Source of the DNA: Triparma columacea
Taxonomy: Eukaryota; Sar; Bolidophyceae; Parmales; Triparmaceae
Length of the DNA: 45,301 nucleotides
Assembly: GCA_030267965.1 (NCBI GenBank)
Contig: BRYA01000486.1
Coordinates: 19,525-64,825, forward strand
Reading direction: 5' to 3'
Shown here: in pieces, positions 22,275-31,067 of the stretch
Layout of the letters: each line of letters opens with the position of its first letter
Numbering within the stretch: position 1 is the first letter of the stretch
Notes under the pieces: generated by a model
Databases searched by the model: none
What the model was told of the DNA's origin: nothing
What the model saw: the letters and a program-made list of their open reading frames with translations, nothing else
Program-made: the position numbers and the translations under genes

Positions 22275-23447
22275 ATGAAATTCGGACAGACTCTCATCGT
22301 AACGGCCCTTGCCCTCTCGCAGTCCTCTGCATTTGGCCTTTCCAGGACCTCCCCCAAGGTCAACACCCTCGCCTCCCCCATCAACGGTGCCTTCTCTCCC
22401 CCCAACATGGACACGAGCCCCCTGGTGAAGCCAATCGGCCTCACCAGCCTCAACAACTCACCCTCCATGGATGCAGTCCAGGCCACCCCCAGGGGAGGAG
22501 TCCTCAGTTCCCTCAAGAACGTCGACATCCCTCTCATGGCATACTTCTTCTTCTGGTACGTCGGTAACTACTACTACAACATCACCAACAAGCTCGCCCT
22601 CAAGGCTGCCGGTGGATCCTCTGGTTACCCCATGACAATCTCCTCCCTCCAGCTCGGCGTCGGTTGCATATACGCCCTCTTCATGTGGGCCGCCCCTGAC
22701 GCAAGGTCGACGCCTAAGATCTCCTTCGACGACGTCATCAAGATGCTCCCAGTCGCCTTCTGCTCCATGGGAGCTCACTCCGCCTCAGTCTTTGCTCTTT
22801 CCGCCGGGGCTGTATCCTTCGGACAGATCGTCAAGTCTGCCGAGCCCGCCTTTGCCGCTGTCCTCTCCCAGTTCGTTTACGGGAAGAAGATCTCCAAGGC
22901 CAAGTGGCTTTGCCTCCCCATTGTCATTGGTGGTGTTATCCTCGCCTCCGTCAAGGAGCTTGACTTCGCCTGGTCCGCCCTAATCTCCGCTTGCATCGCC
23001 AACCTCTTCGCGGCCTTCAAGGGTAACGAGAACAAGAAGCTCATGGACACCGCTGGACTCAAGGACCGCCTAGGATCCGTCGGGAACCAGTTCGCCGTCA
23101 CCTCCATTCTCTCCTTCCTCATGTCCATCCCCATCCTCGTCCTCAAGGAGGGCTCCAAGTGGGGAGGTTTCGTCGAGCTCTGGAAGACCAACCCTATCGT
23201 ATCCTTCAACCTAATCGCCTCCGGCCTTTACTTCTACGGATACAACGAGCTCGCTACTATGACCATCAAGAAGACCTCCGCTGTTACCGCGTCCGTTGCT
23301 AACACCGCTAAGCGCGTCATTGTCATTGTTGGCGTTGCCATTGTTCTAGGAGAGTCACTCGACCCTATCAAACTCCTCGGATGCTCCATCGGTATCGGCG
23401 GTGTACTTCTGTACTCCGTTATCGACCAGCTTGTCGCTAAGAAGTAA
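22275..23447 (+). CDS. Plastid triose-phosphate/phosphate translocator, copy 1
   Basis: Single exon, 390 residues. The first about 22 residues (MKFGQTLIVTALALSQSSAFGL) form a signal peptide ending at an AF motif, the bipartite plastid address of secondary red-plastid algae; a Ser/Thr/Pro-rich transit stretch follows. From about residue 90 it is a ten-helix drug/metabolite-transporter-type phosphate translocator: FFFWYVGNYYYNITNKLAL, KSAEPAFAAVLS, ISACIANLFAAFKGNENKK, and the C-terminal substrate-site region with TAKRVIVIVG (Lys-Arg pair). TPTs swap triose phosphate or 3-phosphoglycerate for inorganic phosphate across plastid envelope membranes. A second, nearly identical gene lies at 27528-28703. 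The gene is intronless within the CDS, unlike most neighbours. Confidence 0.95.
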   Translation: MKFGQTLIVTALALSQSSAFGLSRTSPKVNTLASPINGAFSPPNMDTSPLVKPIGLTSLNNSPSMDAVQATPRGGVLSSLKNVDIPLMAYFFFWYVGNYYYNITNKLALKAAGGSSGYPMTISSLQLGVGCIYALFMWAAPDARSTPKISFDDVIKMLPVAFCSMGAHSASVFALSAGAVSFGQIVKSAEPAFAAVLSQFVYGKKISKAKWLCLPIVIGGVILASVKELDFAWSALISACIANLFAAFKGNENKKLMDTAGLKDRLGSVGNQFAVTSILSFLMSIPILVLKEGSKWGGFVELWKTNPIVSFNLIASGLYFYGYNELATMTIKKTSAVTASVANTAKRVIVIVGVAIVLGESLDPIKLLGCSIGIGGVLLYSVIDQLVAKK

Positions 23448-23830
23448 ACACTTCTTTGGGGGGACCGAGGAATTTGTCGTGTGTTATATTCGGCAGTTCA
23501 CAAAAAAGTTAAAAAGGGAGCTCTCACACAAGTTCCCGTACATACATTATCGGGAAGTGTGATGGATGGGGGGGGGGGTTATAAAGATATATATAGGACG
23601 AAACGGACAACCCTGAGAGGGAACGACGTTAACTCCTTCGTAAGAAAAAAGCTTGGAAAAAGAAAAAACCCTATTTCTTTGATAGTTCCGCAACAGAAGA
23701 AGGGCTCTTGGGAGGGGCAAGTGATTAGGGGCGAATTCTCAGGTGTGAGACACTCTTGACCTCATTGTACGCTCCTTAGAAAGTTATAAAGTGAGAAAGT
23801 GCTCCCGACGACATCCGATACATAGATATC
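23448..23830. other. Intergenic region after TPT copy 1
   Basis: About 380 nt holding the 3' UTR of TPT copy 1 and the leader of the GNAT gene. A 92-codon open frame (23481-23759) lacks any recognisable domain, is Lys/Gly-biased and lies where UTRs are expected, so I do not call it. A G-run of about ten lies near 23569. Confidence 0.4.
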
Positions 23831-24725
23831 ATGTATGTGGAATGGATAGGGTCCGATATTGAGGTTGTGAAGGCCAGTATAAGCCAAGAACGGTATGCGC
23901 CAAGAGGCTACGAGTCCAGTGTGGATTATGAGGACTTCTTGGGGATTCTTGACAGATGCGACAAGCGAATAACGCGAACATCGATCATCGTCGGCTGGGA
24001 AGGTGACGAGATTGCCTCCCTCGTGATCGTAGAGAAGATAAGAGGCCAGGAGAATGGAGCGACCCGGAATCTCCTCTTTGTCTGGACTCAGCCCAAGAGC
24101 AGGAGGAGAGGATTCGCGAAAAAACTCATCAAAACCGTTGTTGATGGGCTACCAGGCGGCGCAGGCGACATATTCGTCGACCTTGGCGAGTCCCCCACAG
24201 GGGAGAGCAGGGCTCTGTTCGAGGCTCTGACATTTAGACAGTCCCCCCAGAGAGGGGGGGGATCGAAGTACTCCGCGACTGTAGGAGCGCTCCGAGCGGA
24301 GTTCACGAGGAGGAGCGCCGCTTTATTGGTCGCCAAGGACGCGAATCTGAAGACTACTCTGGCCAACTTTCAGTCAGAGTATAATAGGACTGAGGCAGGT
24401 GAGATGAATATAGGCGAGGAATGGATGTGTGTGAAGGGGGGGGGGGTTGGGGGGCAGGTAGCGCGTTGGCTCCGTGCATGAGCCAAATCATTTCAATGTG
24501 GGAGTGAGGACTTGTTGTCTGCTTTATTGCTTGTTGTCAGTCTTTTGCCAACCCCCCCCCCCCCCCCTTCTTCTCTCCCCTCGCCACCCGACCCTCGTAG
24601 CCTCAATATTGTCATCCATGCAATGCCATGCTGTCTTTACAGGAGGCGGACCTACTTTCGCGAAAAGAAAGTACACGAAGTCGGTAATGAAGAAGGTGAG
24701 AATGAACAACAACAAAGGTTTTTGA
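23831..24725 (+). CDS. GNAT-family N-acetyltransferase-like protein
   Basis: Exon 1 is 23831-24398 and exon 2, 24643-24725, is proposed from a GCAG|GTGAGA donor and TTTACAG acceptor in matching phase 1 (216 aa). Reading through the intron instead also ends after 216 residues at 24481, so the 3' end is uncertain. The central part looks like a GNAT fold: a beta strand NLLFVWTQP followed by KSRRRGFAKKLIKTVV, the motif-A pattern (Q/R-x-x-G-x-A) that binds the acetyl-CoA pyrophosphate, and a later ESRALFEALTFRQSP resembling the final helix-strand. GNAT enzymes move an acetyl group onto amines; the substrate cannot be guessed. The intron contains a long C/T tract. The last exon may splice on into the zinc-finger gene (see findings). 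Confidence 0.65.
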
Positions 24726-24897
24726 GTGACAGGTCAAGCACAAACATGCTAACATATCGCATCGTTATTTCTCGTCCTAGACGTACAACCCCAGCTCCTC
24801 TCAGAAGTACAGTTCTAGAAATTCAACAAAACAACCCAATCAATACACCCACAATATACAACCAACGCCGCTCACGCCCAACAAGTACAGTTCGACA

Positions 24898-26271
24898 ATG
24901 ACCAACATGCCTTCTATCAAGGTGATTTCCAAGGCTTCCCTTGGAGCCTCGGCAGCCGCGGCGGCAAGACGTGCGCTTCAAGAACTCTCCTCTGACTCTG
25001 ACTCTGACTCTAACTCTGACTCCGACTCAGACTCTGACTCCGACTCCGACTCCGACTCCGACTCTGACTCCGATTCTGCTGAACATGGCGACAAATTCGA
25101 TGCTTACAGTGCCTTCGCCCCTGTCTGTCAGGTCATTCTCGACGACGACAAGATGGACTCCAAATCGAAACCCGCTCCAGTAACGCCAGTCACAATTAGT
25201 AGGGGGGGGAGGACGAGGACGCCCTCAACTAAGGTGCAAGATATGAACAGGATCCAGGCTATGACAAAGGCAGTCGCGGCCAACAAGAAGGCCCTCAAGG
25301 TGCAGAAGAAACAAGCAATAGAGCACGCCAAATCCATGGTGGACGCTGCGATAGAAGAGGCCGGTGACTTGGAGCTCATCCTCCCCAACAATCCGGACCC
25401 TAACGATACCAGGCAGTACGTTTGCGAGGAGGAGGGCTGCTTCTACAAGGCGAAATTTCCCAGCGATTTCAGGAGGCACAGGTGAGAGCGGAGGATGGGA
25501 TAGGGTGGTAACTGGCTGCTCTTGCAATGCTAAGTCTCATTATACCCCATCCCCATCCCCATCCCCATCCCCATCCCCATCCCCTCCCTTCTACGCAGAG
25601 CCGTGGTGCATGATATAGATGTGGTGTGGTACCCCTGCACGGAACCTAGCTGCGACTTCAAGGCAAAGCAACGGTTCCACTTGAAGAGGCACCTCGCCTG
25701 CGTGCATGAGATCGACGTTGTTTGGTTCAACTGCACTGAACCTAACTGCACGTACAGGGCAAAGCAGAAGAGCCAGCTCAAGCAGCACAAGGCGTTCACG
25801 CACAACATCGATGTCATCTGGTACCCCTGTGGTGTCCCAGGCTGCAACTACAGCGCGAAGCACAAGAGCCACCTCAAGAAGCACCGCTCCCGCTCTCACA
25901 ACATCGACGTCGTCTGGCACGTCTGCCAAGAGCCCTCCTGCGACTACAAGACCAAGCTAAAGCAACACCTGAAACAGCACAAGTCGAGCGTGCATGACAT
26001 TGACGTAGTCTGGCACAAGTGCCCCGTCGCAGGCTGCGACTTCGAGAGCAAGAAGAAGAGCCACCTCAAGCGACACGAGAAGAATGTTCACGGAGTGAAA
26101 CAAACCAAACAAAAACCAAATAATCACGATGGAGCGAACGAACCCACCACCAAGGCCAAACCCAAGGCCAAAAAGACCAAGGTTGCAGACCGTTGGGAGT
26201 GGGTGGAGAAGTCTGATGTGGAGAAGTCTGATGATTCCGATGCGGAGGGCGAGCAGAGCCACGCAGGTTGA
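24898..26271 (+). CDS. C2H2 zinc-finger protein with six fingers and a Ser-Asp repeat
   Basis: Exons 24898-25481 and 25599-26271, phase 2 (AG|A), about 418 aa; the frame is open back to 24781. The N-terminal part has an Ala-rich helix, then a run of alternating Ser-Asp (about 24988-25079), then a basic coil. Six C2H2 fingers follow, of the form C-x4-C-x12-H-x4-H. The first spans the splice junction (YVCEEEGCFYKAKFPSDF RRH). The linkers are nearly invariant, centred on IDVVW (VHDIDVVWYPC, VHEIDVVWFNC, THNIDVIWYPC, SHNIDVVWHVC, VHDIDVVWHKC), unlike the TGEKP linker of typical DNA-binding arrays. The C-terminus is basic, with PKAKKTKVADRWEW. A nucleic-acid-binding role is likely from the fingers and basic tail; targets are unknown. 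The stop codon falls inside a 29-bp tandem duplication. Confidence 0.85.
24988..25079 (+). repeat. Ser-Asp dipeptide-coding repeat
   Basis: About fifteen repeats of TC(T/C)GAC, imperfect only at the third base of the Ser codon apart from a single Asn substitution. It codes an (SD)n tract in the zinc-finger protein. Such tracts are usually disordered, highly acidic and possible casein-kinase substrates. Copy number is likely variable between strains. Confidence 0.9.
25545..25584. repeat. (CCCCAT)n microsatellite in the zinc-finger gene intron
   Basis: Six or more perfect 6-bp units lie within the intron 25482-25598, just before the acceptor at 25598. The pyrimidine-rich repeat may double as the polypyrimidine tract. 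Confidence 0.95.
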
Positions 26272-26316
26272 AAGTTGATGGATGGGGCCACGCAGGTTGA
26301 AAGTTGATGGATGGGG
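26259..26316. repeat. Perfect 29-bp tandem duplication spanning the zinc-finger stop codon
   Basis: The unit CCACGCAGGTTGAAAGTTGA... at 26259-26287 is repeated without change at 26288-26316. The first copy contains the TGA stop (26269-26271). The duplication is therefore nearly all 3' UTR and looks very recent. Confidence 0.95.
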
Positions 26317-26400
26317 AGGGTGGATACATTACATGTGCAAGAAACGAACTAATAAAAGAACGAACGAACGGAAAAGCAAACGTACGCACTTAAATCGATA

Positions 26401-27218
26401 TTATCTTGATCTTGGCGACCGCATCAGGGAGTAGGCAGCAAATGCGGGGGCAAAGTTTGTCAGCAGCATGGTCTCCCTTTCCTTGCTCCCGGAAGAACTA
26501 ATCGGGACGTAGCACATGTCGAGCCTTCTCCCCTTGACGAAGTCGTCTGCTGCAAAAGGTTCATCGTTGATCCACTTCGCCTGGGACCAACGGCTGTAGT
26601 GCTCAATGAGGGGCCTTGCCTCAGTGTTTACCATTCCAATAACTGTTGATACGTTGTTCCTCATGAACCAGTCAAGGGAGTGGAGATACATCAAAGGTAC
26701 AACGTTTGTACCACGGACCGATTTGCAAGCCACGACTCTACTAGGCTCAGCGATGTTCTTGACATCCTCCAAGAATGGTTGTAAGGAACCCCGAACGAAG
26801 CAAATGTAGTGCTCAGCCTCAAGAGGAACGTGATTGCCGTTTACAATTCTTGTGGACGCCACCGCACGACCATTGTGACGAATGAGGAGGTGACCCGTGG
26901 ATGGGAGGTAATCGTAGTCGTCACGGAACTCATCGCCCTTGATGCAGAAATGGTCGGGGGGAAAAAGGCACCCCCTCTTGCTCGTCTTCGCGTCAGTCAC
27001 CAACACCTTGTACCTGAGAAGATGAGTTGAGACAATGAATTAGATTTTTTTGCGGGATGCGTCGCTTAACATTCATTAATGTCACACCTGAGCTGAAATA
27101 TTTCCGACAGGGTGTCGAGGTCAGTCTGATTTACCCACTCAGCAGAGAGAGGAGAGGAAGCAAACGTTGTCTGAGCAAGACGATTACGAATCAACTTCTT
27201 AGCCGCGTTGGCAATCAT
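26401..27218 (-). CDS. LuxI/FeeM-like N-acyltransferase (acyl-homoserine-lactone or N-acyl-amino-acid synthase fold)
   Basis: Two exons, 27218-27088 and 27013-26401, joined in phase 2 (CTCAG|GTGTGA...TCTCAG|G), 247 aa. The junction restores the family's opening motif, FQLRYKVLVTDAK (Arg-Tyr about 44-45). Then come DDYDYLPSTGHLLIRHNGR (the Asp-x-x-Asp and His of the acyl-synthase fold), the strand GRAVASTRIV, the E-x-S-R motif (AEPSRVVACKS), and a C-terminal half with LDWFMRNNVSTVIGMVNTEA. These are the conserved positions of the LuxI, FeeM and PEP-CTERM-associated acyltransferase group within the GNAT superfamily, which is mostly bacterial. The N-terminus MIANAAKKLIRNRLAQTTFA is basic and amphipathic like a mitochondrial presequence. 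Substrate (acyl donor and amine) cannot be told from sequence. Confidence 0.7.
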
Positions 27219-27527
27219 GGTCAGTCGTGGACGGAGAAGAGAGGGAAAAAAGATTGTATCTTTTTGGCTTTTTTGGAGTTGCTGATTTTGGGATTGTCAA
27301 AAAATTCGACCACAGTGAGTAGCTTTGCGGTACAATACGACCTATACGTTCCCAATACGAGATATATTAGGCAATAATTGTTGAACATGCACCCTTTTTA
27401 GGACATCAATGACCCTCGTTGTGCGATATTTGCTGCTGACAAGTTTGAACGTTGATTGTATCTTTTGTTGATCTTTCTGCATTTGTCACCATAATACATA
27501 CACTCACAGCCACATATTCATTCGAAG
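27219..27527. promoter_or_regulatory. Divergent intergenic region, acyltransferase / TPT copy 2
   Basis: About 310 nt, A/T-rich, between divergent starts. It shares no obvious sequence with the region upstream of TPT copy 1, so the duplication or conversion did not include the promoter. No other feature is seen. Confidence 0.5.
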
Positions 27528-28703
27528 ATGAAGTTCGTTCACACAGGACTACTTACAGCTTTAGCGCTTGCCCAATCATCAGCATTTGGGCTATCAACCT
27601 CCAATGCTGCAACTTCCCTCCGATCCATTGTCCATCCTCCCTTCCTCCACACCGGCGTCCACGACGAGACCAACCCCCTTGTCAAGCCAATCGGCCTCAC
27701 CAGCCTCAGCAGTTCACCCTCCATGGATGCAGTCCAGGCCACCCCCAGGGGAGGAGTCCTCAGTTCCCTCAAGAACGTCGACATCCCTCTCATGGCATAC
27801 TTCTTCTTCTGGTACGTCGGTAACTACTACTACAACATCACCAACAAGCTCGCCCTCAAGGCTGCCGGTGGATCCTCTGGATACCCCATGACAATCTCCT
27901 CCCTCCAGCTCGGCGTCGGTTGCATATACGCCCTCTTCATGTGGGCCGCCCCTGACTCGAGGTCGACACCAAAGATCACCTTCGATGACATCATCAAGAT
28001 GCTCCCAGTCGCCTTCTGCTCCATGGGAGCTCACTCCGCCTCAGTCTTCGCTCTCTCCGCCGGGGCTGTATCCTTCGGACAGATCGTCAAGTCCGCCGAG
28101 CCCGCCTTTGCCGCTGTCCTCTCCCAGTTCGTTTACGGGAAGAAGATCTCCAAGGCCAAGTGGCTCTGCCTCCCCATTGTCATTGGCGGTGTGGTCCTCG
28201 CCTCCGTCAAGGAGCTTGACTTCGCCTGGTCCGCCCTAATCTCCGCTTGCATCGCCAACCTCTTCGCAGCCTTCAAGGGTAATGAGAACAAGAAGCTCAT
28301 GGACACTGCGGGAGTCAGGGAACGTCTAGGCACCGTGGGCAACCAGTTCGCTGTCACCACCATCCTTTCCTTCCTCATGTCCATCCCCGTCCTCGTCCTC
28401 AAGGAGGGTTCCAAGTGGGGAGGTTTCGTCGAGCTCTGGAAGACCAACCCTATCGTATCCTTCAACCTAATCGCCTCCGGCCTTTACTTCTACGGATACA
28501 ACGAGCTCGCTACTATGACCATCAAGAAGACCTCCGCTGTTACCGCGTCCGTTGCTAACACCGCTAAGCGCGTTATTGTCATTGTTGGCGTTGCCATTGT
28601 TCTAGGAGAGTCACTCGACCCTATCAAGCTACTCGGATGCTCCATCGGTATCGGCGGTGTACTTCTGTACTCCGTTATTGATCAATTGGTAGCCAAGAAG
28701 TGA
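27528..28703 (+). CDS. Plastid triose-phosphate/phosphate translocator, copy 2
   Basis: Single exon, 391 residues, paralogue of 22275-23447. The signal peptide (MKFVHTGLLTALALAQSSAFGL) keeps the AF motif but the next about 40 residues differ. From about residue 62 the two proteins are almost identical; the visible changes are conservative (for example DARSTPKISFDDVI versus DSRSTPKITFDDII, LKDRLGSV versus VRERLGTV). At DNA level long blocks match base for base while shorter stretches between differ at several sites, a mosaic typical of gene conversion. Function as for copy 1: phosphate/triose-phosphate antiport at a plastid membrane. Different transit regions could place the two copies in different envelope membranes or simply reflect drift. 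Confidence 0.95.
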   Translation: MKFVHTGLLTALALAQSSAFGLSTSNAATSLRSIVHPPFLHTGVHDETNPLVKPIGLTSLSSSPSMDAVQATPRGGVLSSLKNVDIPLMAYFFFWYVGNYYYNITNKLALKAAGGSSGYPMTISSLQLGVGCIYALFMWAAPDSRSTPKITFDDIIKMLPVAFCSMGAHSASVFALSAGAVSFGQIVKSAEPAFAAVLSQFVYGKKISKAKWLCLPIVIGGVVLASVKELDFAWSALISACIANLFAAFKGNENKKLMDTAGVRERLGTVGNQFAVTTILSFLMSIPVLVLKEGSKWGGFVELWKTNPIVSFNLIASGLYFYGYNELATMTIKKTSAVTASVANTAKRVIVIVGVAIVLGESLDPIKLLGCSIGIGGVLLYSVIDQLVAKK

Positions 28704-28839
28704 GGAGATACGGAAGGTTTTGGGGAGCAAGTAAGGCTGAAACTAACAGAACTTTCGAAGATAGGATATCGAAGGATTGTAATAAAAGCGAATTACAGAT
28801 AGGTAGTGAAATAAAGAAGCTTTTCTATAGCAAAATATA

Positions 28840-30661
28840 CTAGAACTCGTCGTTCCCTTTGCTATTCTCATTCTGTTTCGAATTCCCGCTTCCACCCTTC
28901 TCCTCTTCCTCAATTCCCTCCCTTTCTCCCTTGTCCCTACCTTCCGTCTCCTCTTCCCTTTCGCACTTCCATTTCTTAACCAATCTCTTCCTGCTCCCCC
29001 CGTACCCCATGTCCCTCTCTGTCATCGCCTTAACCATCCAGAACTCGTACTCCACAAGCCCCTCATTCTCCCCACACATCCACCCCCAGAGCGCTTCCTC
29101 CTGTTCCGCAGTCCCCTCTGCAAGGTACTGGAACGACCTCCACCTCCCTCCCCTTTTCTTAATCCCTCCCACATCCGGTAATCTCCAGTCAACCTCCCCC
29201 CCCTCTCCCCTCCAAACATCCTCAACCCTCCCATCATTGAACGTTCCAACCGCAACCTCCCAAGTTACGTACTCCTCGCTGCTAGTGAATACGTTCCATC
29301 TATTAAACATAACAGTCGGTACCCAGCTAGTCGTTTGACTGCACGTACCCACCTCGAACACGTTGTAGTAAACACTCCCCGTAACGTACGCTGTAAGAGC
29401 AAGGGTTGGAAGGTAACCACTTCTCTTAAAACCACTCACTTTAGGTACGTCCTCACCACCATTACTGACGGGGTATAAAGAGAAGAGAACACCTGCAGCT
29501 GCAACTGAAAGTGCGCCCGCGTTACGTACGGATACACCTATACCTACGTGTAGCAACTGAGTCAACAGTACAAGACATGATCTTGCTTTCGATATTGTAC
29601 TAGATAAATACTTTGGGAGGACGTAGTTCTGTAGTAGTTCTAATAATATCGCCGTTGGTACCAACAACATCTCACCGTACACTACGGTAGGGGTTAGTTG
29701 CGCGAGTAAATCAGGGCCTAGTATAGTGTAGATAATCCTCGCAAAGTACGTGTGTCTTGTGTATGTGTCTAATGCAGGGAGTGTTGGGGGAGTTGGGTTA
29801 GATGTCCAACCACGGGAGGGGTCGTTGTATTTTGATAAGGAGGCATCGAGGTAGAGATGAAGGAACTGGATACGGAGAAGGATTGTTGATATACGATTAT
29901 GGAGATATACGGATGGAGGAGATGAGGGAGAGGGAAGGGGGGAAGGGGGGGAGGACTTTGAGGAGGACTTTTTGGAGGATTTTGAGGACTTCGAGGGGGG
30001 GAGGGGGTTGACGGGGTGGGGGGAGACAGTGGTGGAGGTAGGGGAATTAGTAATTCTGTGTGCAAGCAGGTCGTTCTGTTTGGTATTGTCCCTTTGTGGC
30101 ATTACTTAACTCCCCCCCCCCCATCCATTGCCTCTCACCTTTTCCAATCCCATCTCCTTGTCCCCCCTCCCTCTCTCCGGCATGCCGTAATCCGCGAATC
30201 CCAGCAGGAGGCCGAAGACGATAATGTACCTGTCTAGTATGTAAGCAAGCCACGTGTTCCTCAAGGTTAGGGAAACGTATAGGTACCACGATAGGAGCCT
30301 GGAGACCGCGTCTGAGGTGGGGAGGGTGATTAGGTCCACAACGTTACCGAGCTCTAAAAGGGCGTGGAGAAGGAGAAGGAGGAGGAAAGGGTAGTACTGA
30401 TCGAGGGTGAGGATTGTGTGGGGGAAGGAGAGGATCGAGTAGGTTATGGAGGTTGAGGGGAGAAAGACTGATGTTGGCCATGTTGAAGTTGACGTGTAGA
30501 ATGCTTGAATTAAGGGAATGCGTGTAAGCACCTCTTTGGGGGTGGGGAAGTGTGGTGGAGAAGTGGGTTAGGAACTGGGTTCTGCCGTGGTAGAAGCAGT
30601 CGAGATAGTTTTGGTGGTGTTCGCGCTGGATGGCGCGCATCCTAGAGTAGGTTCCTGGCAT
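28840..30661 (-). CDS. HTTM-domain multi-pass membrane protein (vitamin-K-carboxylase-like), apparent frame break near the N-terminus
   Basis: Exon 30075-28840 joins exon 30548-30139 across a 63-nt intron (AAAAG|GTGAGA...AAACAG). Several hydrophobic helices (for example YYPFLLLLLLHALLELG, RYIIVFGLLLGFADYG, ARIIYTILG) and the signature RISTILLRIQFLHLYLDASL then a Trp-containing SKYNDPSRGW match HTTM, the membrane domain shared with vitamin-K-dependent gamma-carboxylase. A later segment FNRWNVFTSSEEYVTW is also family-like. The first coding stretch (ATG 30661, MPGTYSRMRAIQREHH...) lies in a different frame; the frames meet in a C-rich tract at about 30536-30548, where one inserted or missing base would fuse them. 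I read this as a sequencing indel or a real frameshift. Enzymatic activity is not implied: the carboxylase Lys/Cys features were not identified. The C-terminus is Glu/Lys-rich. Confidence 0.65.
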
Positions 30662-31067
30662 TCTCCCCCCTTGACACCCCTTTCCTCAGGTCGATGTAGT
30701 GGGCAGGGCAGAAATCACCTAAAACACGCTCATTTACTTTTATTATACATCTCACTATTCACTTACCCCATATAATTACACAACCGAGTGTGATTCGGGC
30801 CAATTTAACGCCTGAAAGCATTTTTTTAAAACTAATACAAGGAAAAAACCAATTTTGGGACTTGTCCGAAACGCCCAGATCTTTTCCGACTTCCGATCCA
30901 CAACAGCGTTGGTTTTGCAAAACCAGTCTCATTTCTTTGCTTCACCACACCCCCAACCTAAGGACTCTCACCGATACATTGGTCTACCACCCTCCCCCCT
31001 TTCCTTCCGGCGCTATTAGAGTTATTCAAAAACACGATCACCGAACTTGGAGACCATTTTCTTCCCC
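30662..31067. promoter_or_regulatory. Divergent intergenic region, HTTM gene / receptor kinase
   Basis: About 400 nt, A/T-rich, between divergent genes. An open stretch on the minus strand (about 30668-30725, reading FCPAHYIDLRKG) has no start and could be an unrecognised leader exon of the HTTM gene, but I cannot place splice sites for it. Nothing else is seen. Confidence 0.4.

Noticed and set aside
23481..23759. 92-codon plus-strand frame after TPT copy 1
   Set aside because: Lies in the expected UTR space, biased composition, no family features.
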